From Vibrio penaeicida (GTDB lineage Bacteria; Pseudomonadota; Gammaproteobacteria; Enterobacterales; Vibrionaceae): a DNA stretch of 64,000 bases. The notes beneath the pieces were generated by a model. It saw only the letters and a program-made list of their open reading frames with translations. It searched no databases and was not told where the DNA came from. Location of the stretch: NCBI RefSeq assembly GCF_019977755.1, contig NZ_AP025144.1:3534001-3598000 (forward strand), written 5' to 3'. This document shows, one piece after another, positions 48,520 through 58,056 of the stretch. How positions within the stretch are numbered: position 1 is the first letter of the stretch; the number at the start of each line of letters is the position of its first letter. A program made the translations under genes and the position numbers.

Positions 48520-49164
48520 TTATGCTTTCGCAACGACATAGCGCTGCGATTCATTATCTTTAGACACGATGACCACTTCATCGCCATATTGAATGTCTTG
48601 CTGACTGCTGGATAGCACATCCAACAACACTTCATTGCCGTTATGCAGAATAATGACCTCTCCACCAACATCTTGGCTAACTTGGCTACTGTGCACTTTT
48701 GCTCTGAGCCCAATGTAGTCAATCTTGGCAAAAGCGTTTTCTTTGTTAAAAAACGGAGCCAATGGTTTAAGCAAGATCGATGCTATGTATAGAGCTATGT
48801 AAGCAACAATCGGCAATGAAATAGCACCAAAGACAATAGACAGCGTATCGGATAAAGAAGAAAGTAGAATAGTATCGAGGTAGTACTCGATAATCGTTGC
48901 GACAAACAGGCTAACGCACAACGCAATAGGCAGTGGAACCTTGGTTAATATAGGAGGCAAAATGAGGCTGCCACCTGTCATATTATCCAAATCAACAATA
49001 TCCAGTTCACCTAATAAGCCTTCAAATACATCAAAGACCAAATCAATGAGCATGATGACAAAGAAGATGATAAAAGGAATAAAAAAGACGTTCGTCGGAA
49101 ACGAAAGTAGTACCGACAAAAACAGTTCAAAAGCCATGCGTTTATCCAATTTGTTGTTAGTCAC
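48520..49164 (-). CDS. YqiJ/NfeD-type membrane OB-fold protein (GTG start)
   Basis: The 214-residue protein has three to four membrane helices (about 10-45, 75-95, 108-130) and a C-terminal soluble OB-fold of the NfeD/YqiJ kind (about 150-214, YIGLRAKVHSSQVSQDVGGE). These proteins partner SPFH proteins at the membrane. The frame starts GTG at 49164 with a weak ribosome site; an in-frame ATG at 49137 (MAFELFLSVLL) is the alternative. It is the first gene of the operon and lies 30 bases before the flotillin-like gene. Confidence 0.83.
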   Translation of the reverse strand: MTNNKLDKRMAFELFLSVLLSFPTNVFFIPFIIFFVIMLIDLVFDVFEGLLGELDIVDLDNMTGGSLILPPILTKVPLPIALCVSLFVATIIEYYLDTILLSSLSDTLSIVFGAISLPIVAYIALYIASILLKPLAPFFNKENAFAKIDYIGLRAKVHSSQVSQDVGGEVIILHNGNEVLLDVLSSSQQDIQYGDEVVIVSKDNESQRYVVAKA

Positions 49165-49505
49165 TGCCTAGCCGGGCTAATGCTAACGTTATCTATTTAA
49201 GATTTATTTTCAAAACGATACAGAACGACCTATTAAAATAAAAGTCAGTTACAGGGTTTATTGATGCGCTTCAAAAAAATACATTGAATTTATTATCAAT
49301 GAGAAATTAGTTCAGAATTCATATTTAAGAATTGCTATTCCGTGGAACAAAATCGTGTTCCATTTAAGCTCGCGCTAACATGTACGTTTCTCATCCTGTC
49401 TGTTGGATTACAACCAAGCCTAAAACGCCATTGCTTTCTGGCTGGCTGGTTAATATCATTTACGCCACATTTTTGTCTGATAAGACAATCAAAAAGGAAA
49501 AACCA
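49165..49505. promoter_or_regulatory. Divergent promoter region between the operon and mutS
   Basis: This AT-rich region of about 340 bases must hold the promoters of both the minus-strand operon and mutS. The clearest feature is a dyad TGGAACA, six bases, TGTTCCA at 49343-49362, which could be an operator. I could not identify a convincing sigma-70 box for the operon. The in-frame region 49380-49505 ahead of mutS is open but probably untranslated. Confidence 0.45.
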
Positions 49506-52073
49506 GTGACAACCAGCACCGCGACGCAAAAACATACGCCGATGATGCAGCAATACATGAGGCTCAAGGCGGAAAATCCTGACATCTTGCTTTTTTATCG
49601 CATGGGGGATTTTTACGAACTCTTTTATGATGATGCAAAGCGGGCGTCTCAGTTACTGGATATTTCTCTGACAAAACGTGGCGCTTCTGGCGGTGAGCCG
49701 ATCCCTATGGCTGGGGTTCCTTTCCACGCTGTAGAAGGCTACTTGGCAAAACTGGTTCAACTCGGTGAGTCGGTAGCGATATGTGAGCAAATTGGCGACC
49801 CTGCCACCAGCAAAGGACCAGTAGAGCGTAAAGTCGTTCGTATAGTGACACCCGGCACCGTCACTGACGAAGCTCTTCTTGCTGAACGAGTCGACAACCT
49901 CATTGCCGCTATTTACTACCACAATGATAAATTTGGGTACGCTACACTCGATATGACGTCGGGTCGTTTTCAGCTCATGGAACCCGATACAGAAGAGGCC
50001 ATGGCGGCCGAACTGCAGCGTACCTCCCCTAAAGAATTGCTTTTCCCTGAGGATTTTGCACCGGTTCATTTGATGGCAAGCCGAAATGGCAACCGTCGCC
50101 GCCCTATCTGGGAATTTGAACTGGACACCGCAAAGCAGCAGCTTAATCAGCAATTTGGCACGAAAGACCTGGTTGGCTTTGGTGTTGAAAAAGCAGAGTT
50201 AGGCTTATGTGCCGCCGGATGCCTGATTCAGTACGTAAAAGACACGCAGCGTACCGCTCTGCCACACATTCGATCATTGACCTACGATCGACAAGATCAC
50301 TCTGTGATCTTAGATGCCGCCACTCGACGTAATCTAGAAATAACTCAAAACCTGGCTGGCGGGTCGGAAAATACCCTCTCGGAAGTGCTTGATTATACGG
50401 CAACCGCTATGGGTAGCCGTATGCTCAAACGTTGGCTGCACCAGCCGATGCGTCAGTTGGATACCTTGAACCAACGATTAGATGCGATTTCTGAAATAAA
50501 AGAGAGCGCACTGTTTGGTGAATTACACCCTGTATTAAAACAGATCGGCGACATAGAACGAATTCTGGCAAGACTGGCTATTCGCAGTGCAAGACCACGA
50601 GATCTGGCTCGCCTTCGCCATGCGATGCAGCAACTTCCTGAGCTTTCAGAGATCCTCGAGAGTGTGGCTCATCCTTACCTTAAAAAGCTTGCCGGTTTTA
50701 CCTCTCCTCAAAGTGATCTCTGTGATTTGCTAGAACGTGCCATAAAAGAAAACCCACCAGTGGTTATTCGTGATGGCGGTGTGATTGCTCAAGGCTACAG
50801 TGCTGAACTCGATGAGTGGCGCGATCTCGCGGATGGCGCAACGGAGTATCTAGAAAAGCTCGAAGCTGAAGAACGCGATCGACATGGCATCGATACACTC
50901 AAAGTCGGCTACAACAATGTTCATGGCTTTTTCATTCAAGTGAGCCGTGGGCAAAGCCATCTTGTTCCACCTCATTATGTTCGCAGGCAAACATTAAAAA
51001 ATGCAGAACGTTACATTATTCCTGAGCTAAAAGAACATGAAGACAAAGTTCTGAGTTCGAAATCCAAAGCGCTTGCGATAGAGAAAAAACTTTGGGAAGA
51101 ATTGTTCGACCTACTTTTGCCTCACCTTGAAGCCATGCAAAACCTTTCCTCTGCATTATCACAGCTGGATGTTTTGCAAAATTTAGCCGAGAGAGCAGAA
51201 AGCCTAGACTATTGCCGCCCGACGTTAAAAGATGAAATTGGCATCCACATTCAGGCTGGTCGTCATCCTGTGGTTGAGCAAGTGATGGATGATCCCTTTA
51301 TCGCCAACCCGATTGTTCTGGGTGAAGAGCGTAAAATGTTGATCATTACCGGCCCTAATATGGGTGGTAAATCCACCTATATGCGTCAAACTGCGTTAAT
51401 CACGCTAATGGCACACATTGGTTCTTATGTACCTGCTGAATCAGCTGTTATCGGGTCAACAGATAGAATCTTTACCCGAATTGGCGCATCGGACGATTTA
51501 GCCTCTGGTCGCTCAACCTTCATGGTCGAGATGACTGAAACAGCGAACATTCTTCACAATGCCACGGCACGCAGTTTGGTGTTAATGGATGAGATTGGAC
51601 GCGGAACCAGCACCTATGATGGGCTATCGTTAGCGTGGGCAAGCGCTGAATGGCTGGCAAAAAACATTGGCGCGATGACCTTATTCGCAACCCACTACTT
51701 TGAGCTAACCGAACTGCCAAACCAGTTACCAGCATTGGCTAACGTGCATTTAGACGCCGTCGAGCATGGTGACACTATCGCCTTTATGCATGCTGTTCAA
51801 GAAGGTGCCGCAAGCAAATCTTATGGTTTGGCGGTTGCGGGTTTGGCCGGTGTGCCAAAAACCGTCATTAAAAATGCACGCGCTAAATTGAATCAACTTG
51901 AGCAATTGAGCGACCAACAACCTAACTCTCCTAGCCAAGTGGATGTAGCAAATCAATTGAGCCTGATTCCGGAGCCGAGTGATATTGAGTTGGCACTTGC
52001 GGATATCGATCCTGATGATCTCACGCCAAGGCAAGCACTGGATGCGCTGTATCGATTGAAGAAGATGCTGTGA
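49506..52073 (+). CDS. mutS: DNA mismatch repair ATPase MutS (GTG start)
   Basis: MutS recognises mismatches and recruits MutL. The 855-residue product starts at GTG 49506 ([20 protein letters not shown]), with AAGGAAA upstream. An in-frame ATG at 49380 gives 42 extra residues unlike any MutS. Domains: mismatch-binding domain I with [11 protein letters not shown], connector, levers, clamp, and the ABC ATPase with [13 protein letters not shown], a [14 protein letters not shown] signature, and a helix-turn-helix C-terminus. It reads away from the divergent operon. Confidence 0.97.
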   Translation: MTTSTATQKHTPMMQQYMRLKAENPDILLFYRMGDFYELFYDDAKRASQLLDISLTKRGASGGEPIPMAGVPFHAVEGYLAKLVQLGESVAICEQIGDPATSKGPVERKVVRIVTPGTVTDEALLAERVDNLIAAIYYHNDKFGYATLDMTSGRFQLMEPDTEEAMAAELQRTSPKELLFPEDFAPVHLMASRNGNRRRPIWEFELDTAKQQLNQQFGTKDLVGFGVEKAELGLCAAGCLIQYVKDTQRTALPHIRSLTYDRQDHSVILDAATRRNLEITQNLAGGSENTLSEVLDYTATAMGSRMLKRWLHQPMRQLDTLNQRLDAISEIKESALFGELHPVLKQIGDIERILARLAIRSARPRDLARLRHAMQQLPELSEILESVAHPYLKKLAGFTSPQSDLCDLLERAIKENPPVVIRDGGVIAQGYSAELDEWRDLADGATEYLEKLEAEERDRHGIDTLKVGYNNVHGFFIQVSRGQSHLVPPHYVRRQTLKNAERYIIPELKEHEDKVLSSKSKALAIEKKLWEELFDLLLPHLEAMQNLSSALSQLDVLQNLAERAESLDYCRPTLKDEIGIHIQAGRHPVVEQVMDDPFIANPIVLGEERKMLIITGPNMGGKSTYMRQTALITLMAHIGSYVPAESAVIGSTDRIFTRIGASDDLASGRSTFMVEMTETANILHNATARSLVLMDEIGRGTSTYDGLSLAWASAEWLAKNIGAMTLFATHYFELTELPNQLPALANVHLDAVEHGDTIAFMHAVQEGAASKSYGLAVAGLAGVPKTVIKNARAKLNQLEQLSDQQPNSPSQVDVANQLSLIPEPSDIELALADIDPDDLTPRQALDALYRLKKML

Positions 52074-52104
52074 TTGAAGCAGCGGCTGTAATTTAACATA
52101 CAAA

Positions 52105-52131
52105 AAGGGCGAGATGTTTCTCGCCCTTCTT
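52105..52131 (+). terminator. Terminator of mutS
   Basis: AAGGGCGAGA and TCTCGCCCTT form a ten-base stem with a four-base TGTT loop, A run upstream and TCTT downstream. It can also act on the lipoprotein gene transcribed from the other side. Confidence 0.85.
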
Positions 52132-52143
52132 GCTTAATATTCA

Positions 52144-52662
52144 TTATTCGAAAGAAAGATTCACCTTGTTTGTTACCCCTCTTTCTATGTCCACGTAACC
52201 TGATGCATAGAGACTGTTTCCGGACGCCTCCGCTTTTACATAGTATCGACCGCTGTTGACGACCGCCAAATGACTCATTCTATGGAAGGTTTCTGGCTTA
52301 TCTACGATATAACCTTCAGACGTAATTGGATATAGGTACATCGTAGCCCCCAATTCTCCGCCACTGTCTAAATGTATCGATTTACCAATTTTCACTTCAG
52401 TCAACCCTTTGGGGTTTTTCGCTTTAGATACCGAAACCCTGCCAAAATCTGGTGAATGAACGGTTGCCTCGGTAATGTAAAACGCTGTCTTTTTAGTAGA
52501 ACGAGTGTCTGTAACTGCGTTATCCGTAGATGACGAAGAACCACCAAACACCGCATCAATAGTTGAATTGCTAATATCCTTAACAATTTGATTTTGTTGC
52601 GTGGAAGAACATCCTGTTAAAACTAAAGCCGATACAATAGTGGGAAGAATTAAACGTTTCAT
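52144..52662 (-). CDS. Small lipoprotein of unknown function
   Basis: The 172-residue lipoprotein has a signal peptide with lipobox LTGC (lipid on Cys18). After a Ser/Thr-rich linker comes a beta-rich domain with VHSPDFGRVSVSKAKNPKGL and RYYVKAEASGNSLYASGYVD. I recognise no family. I took ATG 52662 over the longer frame to 52710 because it has AAGGAC upstream and gives a clean signal peptide. It lies between mutS and rpoS, a segment that varies among gammaproteobacteria. Confidence 0.75.
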   Translation of the reverse strand: MKRLILPTIVSALVLTGCSSTQQNQIVKDISNSTIDAVFGGSSSSTDNAVTDTRSTKKTAFYITEATVHSPDFGRVSVSKAKNPKGLTEVKIGKSIHLDSGGELGATMYLYPITSEGYIVDKPETFHRMSHLAVVNSGRYYVKAEASGNSLYASGYVDIERGVTNKVNLSFE

Positions 52663-52812
52663 TGAAGTCCTTTGAATCTTTTTATTAATATCGCAAAACA
52701 TTTTGCTCAAAAATTAAACCCAAATCAAACATACATTCAATGAATACATTAGGAGTGTTAACAAAATAAGACTACTTAGATCCCAAAAATACAAATTCTA
52801 TGGGCAAACAAA

Positions 52813-52835
52813 AAGAGCTGCCATCGGCAGCTCTT
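52813..52835 (-). terminator. Terminator of rpoS
   Basis: AAGAGCTGCC and GGCAGCTCTT form a perfect ten-base stem with a three-base loop; on the minus strand a T run follows. It is 18 bases after the rpoS stop codon. Confidence 0.85.
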
Positions 52836-52852
52836 ACTTCACATTTCAACGC

Positions 52853-53839
52853 CTAGTCGTTTTCGACATTAAATAGCGATTCCATGTTCAGACCTTGTTT
52901 CACTAAGATCTCTCTTAAGCGGCGAAGCCCTTCTACTTGGATCTGACGAACGCGCTCACGAGTTAGATTGATTTCTCGTCCCACTTCTTCCAAAGTGGAT
53001 GGTTCATAGCCAAGAAGACCAAAACGTCGTGCAAGCACTTCTTTCTGCTTAGGATTCAGGTCATCAAGCCAGTCAATTAAAGAATGTTTTATATCGTCAT
53101 CCTGCGTACAAACTTCAGGATCAGAGTTATTGATGTCTGGAATGATGTCGAGTAGTGCTTTTTCACTTTCACCGCCAATTGGCGTATCCACAGAACTGAC
53201 TCTCTCGTTAAGACGAAGCATCTTACTCACGTCATCAACAGGTTTATCAAGTTTTTGTGCGATTTCTTCAGCCGTCGGTTCGTGATCAAGCTTCTGAGAA
53301 AGCTCTCGAGCTGTTCTGAGATAAATATTCAGCTCTTTTACTACGTGAATAGGCAGTCGGATGGTTCTTGTTTGATTCATCAACGCCCGTTCAATGGTTT
53401 GACGGATCCACCAAGTTGCGTAAGTTGAGAATCGGAAACCTCTCTCTGGATCAAATTTCTCTACTGCACGGATTAAACCTAAATTACCCTCTTCGATAAG
53501 ATCGAGTAGCGCAAGACCACGGTTACCGTAACGGCGTGAAATTTTCACAACTAATCGCAGGTTACTTTCGATCATTCGTTTGCGGGCAGCTTCGTCACCG
53601 CGAAGTGCGCGACGCGCATACAAAACTTCTTCTTCGGCCGTAAGCAGTGGAGAAAAACCAATCTCTCCTAGGTAAAGTTGAGTGGCATCTAAGCTTTTCG
53701 ACGTGACTTCAAAGTCTTCTTTTTGCTCAGATTGTTTTTCAGGTGTCAGAGCTCTTGTTTCTGCGGAAGGTTGTTCCATTGCAACCGCTTCAACTTCAAA
53801 CTCTTCTTCGACTTTCGTTACTGCATTGCTGATACTCAT
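52853..53839 (-). CDS. rpoS: RNA polymerase sigma factor RpoS
   Basis: RpoS is the stationary-phase and stress sigma factor. The 328-residue product has regions 1.2-2.4 ([40 protein letters not shown]), region 3, and region 4 with the helix-turn-helix [20 protein letters not shown]. Length matches other Vibrio RpoS proteins. It is 59 bases after nlpD, from which it is usually also transcribed in this group. Confidence 0.97.
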   Translation of the reverse strand: MSISNAVTKVEEEFEVEAVAMEQPSAETRALTPEKQSEQKEDFEVTSKSLDATQLYLGEIGFSPLLTAEEEVLYARRALRGDEAARKRMIESNLRLVVKISRRYGNRGLALLDLIEEGNLGLIRAVEKFDPERGFRFSTYATWWIRQTIERALMNQTRTIRLPIHVVKELNIYLRTARELSQKLDHEPTAEEIAQKLDKPVDDVSKMLRLNERVSSVDTPIGGESEKALLDIIPDINNSDPEVCTQDDDIKHSLIDWLDDLNPKQKEVLARRFGLLGYEPSTLEEVGREINLTRERVRQIQVEGLRRLREILVKQGLNMESLFNVEND

Positions 53840-53898
53840 AGTGCCTCCCCCTGGCGAGTTCGCAAGACATTACTACTATCAATGTCGTTGAATTGTAA

Positions 53899-54831
53899 CT
53901 AGGGCAAGTAGCGCTTAGGATTCACTGACTTTCCCTGATAGCGAATTTCGAAGTGTAGACGAACACTGTTGGCGCCAGATGAACCCATTGTTGCGATTTT
54001 CTGACCAGCTTTTACACTTTGTCCTTCTTTTACTAGCAAGCGTTCATTATGGGCATAAGCACTGAGATAGTTGTCATTATGTTTGACGATGACAAGATTG
54101 CCATATCCGCGCAGCGCGTTACCTGAATAAACGACTGTTCCTTCCGCAGTAGAGACTATGGATTGACCTCGCTGTCCCGCAATGTCTATCCCTTTATTTC
54201 CCTGCTCTCCTGTGGAAAAACCTTTTGTGATTCGACCCTTGGTAGGCCATAACCACTTAGAAATCTTAGTATTATTCTTTTTTGTTGTCTTAACAGGTTT
54301 GTTAACAACCTGTTTACTTTTATTTTCAACATACTCCTTTGATCTGGATTGATCAAGCTTCTTTGTTGATTCTTTTTTAACCTGTGACTTTTCTTTCTTT
54401 TTCGGCTCACTCGCTTTTGAATTGGGAACACTCGCAGCTGTCGCTGTGGCAGCCCCTGCTGTCGCTACCGTTGCTGCCGATGCGGTTGTCGCTGCCGCTA
54501 CTTTAACGGAATCAGAACCCGAGCCAGCTAAATCTGGTGCGACATAAGCAGGTTGCCATAATCGGATTTTTTGACCGGGGTGAATCGTGTAGGGAGAGGA
54601 AAGTCTATTGTATTTAATGAGTTGATTAACATCTTTGCCCGTGACATAAGCAATGAAAAATAGGGTGTCACCTTTTTCGACTTCGTAATAGCTACCGCGA
54701 TAGCTGCCACGTTCTACTTGCTCGTAATTCTTCCCTAGGCTAGAAACTGGTGCAGGGCTGTGCGCTGCACACCCTACCAGAGTAGTAGCGAGAATTATTT
54801 GAAAAAGCGAAGCTGTTATTTTCAGTGACAC
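53899..54831 (-). CDS. nlpD: Murein hydrolase activator NlpD
   Basis: NlpD is an outer-membrane lipoprotein that activates AmiC at the septum. The 310 residues have a lipobox LVGC (lipid on Cys21), a LysM domain (about 50-95, YEVEKGDTLFFIAYVTGKDV) and an Ala/Lys-rich linker. The C-terminal LytM/M23 domain (about 205-310) lacks the first zinc His (GNKGIDIAG where active enzymes have an HxGxD motif), so it is degenerate as in other NlpD proteins and activates rather than cleaves. Shorter than E. coli NlpD (379), mainly in the linker. Confidence 0.93.
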   Translation of the reverse strand: MSLKITASLFQIILATTLVGCAAHSPAPVSSLGKNYEQVERGSYRGSYYEVEKGDTLFFIAYVTGKDVNQLIKYNRLSSPYTIHPGQKIRLWQPAYVAPDLAGSGSDSVKVAAATTASAATVATAGAATATAASVPNSKASEPKKKEKSQVKKESTKKLDQSRSKEYVENKSKQVVNKPVKTTKKNNTKISKWLWPTKGRITKGFSTGEQGNKGIDIAGQRGQSIVSTAEGTVVYSGNALRGYGNLVIVKHNDNYLSAYAHNERLLVKEGQSVKAGQKIATMGSSGANSVRLHFEIRYQGKSVNPKRYLP

Positions 54832-54841
54832 TCAATACCCT

Positions 54842-55468
54842 TTAAGCTAAATCACCCGCAACCAATGGTACAAATCTAACCATTTCAATCACTTCTGTAA
54901 CTATCTCATTGTTAAGTTTTTGTACTTTTATCAAAGTTTGTTCGGCTTCGCCGACAGGGATCACTAAGATCCCCCCTTCATCTAACTGGTCCACGAGCGC
55001 TGTTGGTACTTCACTGGCTGCGGCTGTAACAATAATGGCATCAAATGGGGCTTTTGCTGCCCAGCCTTTCCAACCGTCACCATGTTTGGTCGAAACATTA
55101 TAGATATCCAGTTGTTTCAACCTGCGTTTCGCATCCCACTGCAACGATTTAATACGCTCTATAGAATAGACATGATCCACCAGTTGGGCCAATACTGCAG
55201 TTTGATAGCCCGATCCCGTGCCCACCTCAAGTACTCTACTGTCAGTACGGAGGTTTAGGAGTTCAGTCATTTTTGCCACAATGTAGGGCTGAGAAATGGT
55301 CTGTCCTGCTCCAATGGGCAACGCGTTGTTATCGTAAGCCTGATGCATCATTGCTTGCGAAACAAAAGACTCTCTTGGCAATCGTCGAATAGCATCCAAT
55401 ACATTGATATCTTGGATACCCATTCCCTGCAAAAATTCAATTAATTTATTGGCTTGTGGATGACTCAT
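54842..55468 (-). CDS. pcm: Protein-L-isoaspartate O-methyltransferase
   Basis: Pcm repairs isoaspartyl residues in aged proteins by methylating them from SAM. The 208-residue product has the SAM-binding motif [20 protein letters not shown] and the SAM/peptide motif [20 protein letters not shown]. It starts immediately after the surE stop codon. Confidence 0.96.
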   Translation of the reverse strand: MSHPQANKLIEFLQGMGIQDINVLDAIRRLPRESFVSQAMMHQAYDNNALPIGAGQTISQPYIVAKMTELLNLRTDSRVLEVGTGSGYQTAVLAQLVDHVYSIERIKSLQWDAKRRLKQLDIYNVSTKHGDGWKGWAAKAPFDAIIVTAAASEVPTALVDQLDEGGILVIPVGEAEQTLIKVQKLNNEIVTEVIEMVRFVPLVAGDLA

Positions 55469-56215
55469 CTACCTATTCCCCTTTAACCAACGCTCCATGC
55501 CTGGTAAAGATTCATGCGCCGTCAAGTCTACTTGCAGTGGCGTTATAGACACTAATCGATTTGAAATTGCATGGAAATCGGTTCCTTCCCCTGCATCCTG
55601 TTCTTTTCCAGGAGGGCCTAACCAATAAATTTCATGTCCTCTTGGGTCCTTTTGCTTAATCATGTCTTCGGCATGATGGCGAGCACCGAGCCTTGTTACT
55701 TTGAAAGGCTCAAGATCATGAATCGGAATGTCGGGAACATTCACATTAATCAGTCTATTGGTCGGAATAGGATGGATAAGATGCTGCTCAACTAATTGTT
55801 TTGCGACATGTGCAGCGGTTTCAAAATGATGTTTTCCCGCCAACGATATTGCTATCGACTGAACCCCAAGAAAGTGACCTTCCATCGCTGCTGCAACGGT
55901 TCCTGAGTACAGGACATCATCACCTAAATTTGCACCATGGTTTATCCCAGAGACAACAAGATCAGGCTTATCCTCTTTCAACAACTCATTCAACGCAAAG
56001 TGCACGCAGTCTGTTGGTGTTCCTTGCACTGAATACACGTTTTTTTCTAGTTCAATGACTCGTAAGGGTGTTTCAAGCGTCAGGGAATTGGACGCACCGG
56101 AACGATTCCGATCTGGAGCAACAAGAATAACGTCAGCAATATCTGACAGTGCACGCTTTAGTTCATGTATGCCTTGAGCATGAACACCATCATCATTGCT
56201 CAATAATATTTTCAT
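55469..56215 (-). CDS. surE: 5'/3'-nucleotidase SurE
   Basis: SurE is a divalent-metal phosphatase acting on nucleoside monophosphates and short polyphosphate, important for stationary-phase survival. The 248-residue product starts [20 protein letters not shown], with the catalytic Asp pair, and has [20 protein letters not shown]. It is contiguous with pcm. Confidence 0.96.
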   Translation of the reverse strand: MKILLSNDDGVHAQGIHELKRALSDIADVILVAPDRNRSGASNSLTLETPLRVIELEKNVYSVQGTPTDCVHFALNELLKEDKPDLVVSGINHGANLGDDVLYSGTVAAAMEGHFLGVQSIAISLAGKHHFETAAHVAKQLVEQHLIHPIPTNRLINVNVPDIPIHDLEPFKVTRLGARHHAEDMIKQKDPRGHEIYWLGPPGKEQDAGEGTDFHAISNRLVSITPLQVDLTAHESLPGMERWLKGNR

Positions 56216-56312
56216 CTATATCTCTACCCAATACCGAAAGGGTTAATACGCTACGAAGATTATGCGCTTTTAAGGTTATGTACTTTCTATGTTAAGTGCT
56301 TTCTAGATTAAG

Positions 56313-56509
56313 TAACCTGAACTCGGGATAAGAGGTTAGCGAACCCAATAAAATAAATAAAAATTTTATATCGAGACATTCTAATGAGAAATTTTCACTT
56401 AAGACAAGGCGAAACCACGAACCAATAACGGGTTATTGGGAGAGGGTTCAACGCAGTATTCAGTGAGAAGAGCCATTAGAAGGCAAGTTGTTATCCCGAG
56501 TTCAGGTTA
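56313..56509. repeat. 197-bp folded intergenic repeat E between truD and surE
   Basis: A perfect 18-base terminal inverted repeat, AACCTGAACTCGGGATAA and its complement (56314-56331 and 56491-56508), extends one base pair at the outer edge. Inside, TTCTAATG with CATTAGAA (56379-56386, 56474-56481) closes an arm. That arm holds a second perfect hairpin, CCAATAAC with GTTATTGG (56422-56439). It carries ACAAGGC and AACGCAGT strings like repeats A-D. It ends four bases before the truD stop codon. Confidence 0.82.
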
Positions 56510-56513
56510 AGCA

Positions 56514-57566
56514 CTAAGAAGGCGAAAATTGACGCTCTTCTTCCTCAGCATTCACCAATTCACGCATAATAGAAGTAGCAAAACATCCGGAAGGTAACCA
56601 GAATTTGAGTGCGATCTCATTATCCTGTACATCCCACGCTAATTTTTTAGGGAAAAGCTGTACTACCCGACGTTCATGTCGCATTCTGTTGCCGCGAATA
56701 AGTGCCATCAAATCAGGCTCAGCGTCCAAGCAAGGCTGCTCTATATTCAGTGCAGTATCGGATGTTGGCAGTGCGTTATCACCCGCCATTGCCGCTGTTA
56801 TTTCGGCTTTTCCGTTAGAGACAAGTTGCTCGCTGTCTGCAAAGTTGGTCTCTGTCACTTTAAGTGTGCCTTCTGCATTTAAAAGGATGTCGCCAATCAG
56901 TGGAGATTGCCACACGCCCGATTCAATTCGCTTGGAAAGAATGTGATTGAATATCCACGAACGTGCACTAGAAAGATACAAGCTGCGCTTGTTTTGATTG
57001 CGAGTATGCACATTTTCTCGTCCCCAACGTCGAGCCTCTTCTACGTTGTTCCCATCACGTCCGAAACGTTGCGCACCAAAATAGTTTGGCACACCATGGC
57101 GAGTAACATTCTCCAAGCGTGATATCACACTCGGAATATCCGTCACCTGAGTCAGTGTTATCTCAAAGAAATTGCCTTTCAAATCACCCGGTCTTAATTT
57201 TTTGTTATGGCGGGTTATATCGAGAATTTCGATGCTGGGATACTGCGTTAAAAATGCATAAAAGTCGGGAGTATCGCCTTTGGGCAAATGGACACTTAAC
57301 CATTGTTCAGTCACGGCATGTCTATCTTTTAAGCCAGCCCAGCTGACGTCTTTTGATTTCACGCCACATGCTTTAGCCAATTCATTCGCAACAAAACTGG
57401 TATTTTCACCTGTTTTTCGAATGAGCAGCATTAAGTGCTCTCCAGCACCTGTAAATGAAAAACCCAAGTCTTCTTTCACAACAAAATGTTGCGGCTGTGC
57501 TTTTAGCTTTGCCTCGGCTTGAGGCTTTCCATTCGAATACGCAAATGGGGCGAGAATATCGTTCAT
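56514..57566 (-). CDS. truD: tRNA pseudouridine(13) synthase TruD
   Basis: TruD makes pseudouridine 13 in tRNA-Glu and related tRNAs. The 350-residue product has the family motif KDVSWAGLKDRHAVTEQWLS, whose Asp is catalytic, and FFEITLTQV, plus the inserted TRUD domain (about 155-300). It lies three bases after ispF. Confidence 0.95.
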   Translation of the reverse strand: MNDILAPFAYSNGKPQAEAKLKAQPQHFVVKEDLGFSFTGAGEHLMLLIRKTGENTSFVANELAKACGVKSKDVSWAGLKDRHAVTEQWLSVHLPKGDTPDFYAFLTQYPSIEILDITRHNKKLRPGDLKGNFFEITLTQVTDIPSVISRLENVTRHGVPNYFGAQRFGRDGNNVEEARRWGRENVHTRNQNKRSLYLSSARSWIFNHILSKRIESGVWQSPLIGDILLNAEGTLKVTETNFADSEQLVSNGKAEITAAMAGDNALPTSDTALNIEQPCLDAEPDLMALIRGNRMRHERRVVQLFPKKLAWDVQDNEIALKFWLPSGCFATSIMRELVNAEEEERQFSPS

Positions 57567-57569
57567 AAT

Positions 57570-58046
57570 TTACTTCTTGATGATTAAAGCTACTGCTTCT
57601 GTCGCAATGCCTTCTTTTCTACCAGTAAAACCAAGACGTTCAGACGTCGTCGCTTTCACATTAACGTTGCTGATATCAGTTTCTAGATCTTCTGCTATGG
57701 ATTCACACATTGCGTTAATGTGAGGTGCCATTTTAGGTGCTTGAGCAATTATCGTGACGTCGACGTTGCCAATGACATAGCCTTTTTCTTTAACTAGGCG
57801 GTATACGTCTCGCAACAATGCACGGCTATCTGCACCTTTCCATTTATCATCGGTATCAGGAAAATGACGACCTATATCACCTTCCGCGATAGCACCAAGT
57901 AGTGCATCGGATAGAGCGTGAAGCGCCACGTCACCATCGGAATGGGCAACAAGACCAAATTCGTAAGGCACCTTGACCCCACCAATGATAACCGGTCCTT
58001 CACCACCAAATTTATGCACGTCGAACCCGTGTCCAATTCGAATCAT
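57570..58046 (-). CDS. ispF: 2-C-methyl-D-erythritol 2,4-cyclodiphosphate synthase
   Basis: IspF cyclises CDP-methylerythritol phosphate in the MEP isoprenoid pathway. The 158-residue product has the zinc ligands in [12 protein letters not shown] and [21 protein letters not shown] chose ATG 58046 (AAGGA upstream); a six-codon longer frame overlaps the ispD stop codon region. It lies 10 bases after ispD in the ftsB-ispD-ispF-truD-surE-pcm run. Confidence 0.96.
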   Translation of the reverse strand: MIRIGHGFDVHKFGGEGPVIIGGVKVPYEFGLVAHSDGDVALHALSDALLGAIAEGDIGRHFPDTDDKWKGADSRALLRDVYRLVKEKGYVIGNVDVTIIAQAPKMAPHINAMCESIAEDLETDISNVNVKATTSERLGFTGRKEGIATEAVALIIKK

Positions 58047-58056
58047 TTTGTATTCC

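Noticed and set aside
49380..49505. Upstream ATG for mutS giving 42 extra residues
   Set aside because: The extension matches no MutS, whereas the GTG at 49506 has a good ribosome site and the family N-terminus.
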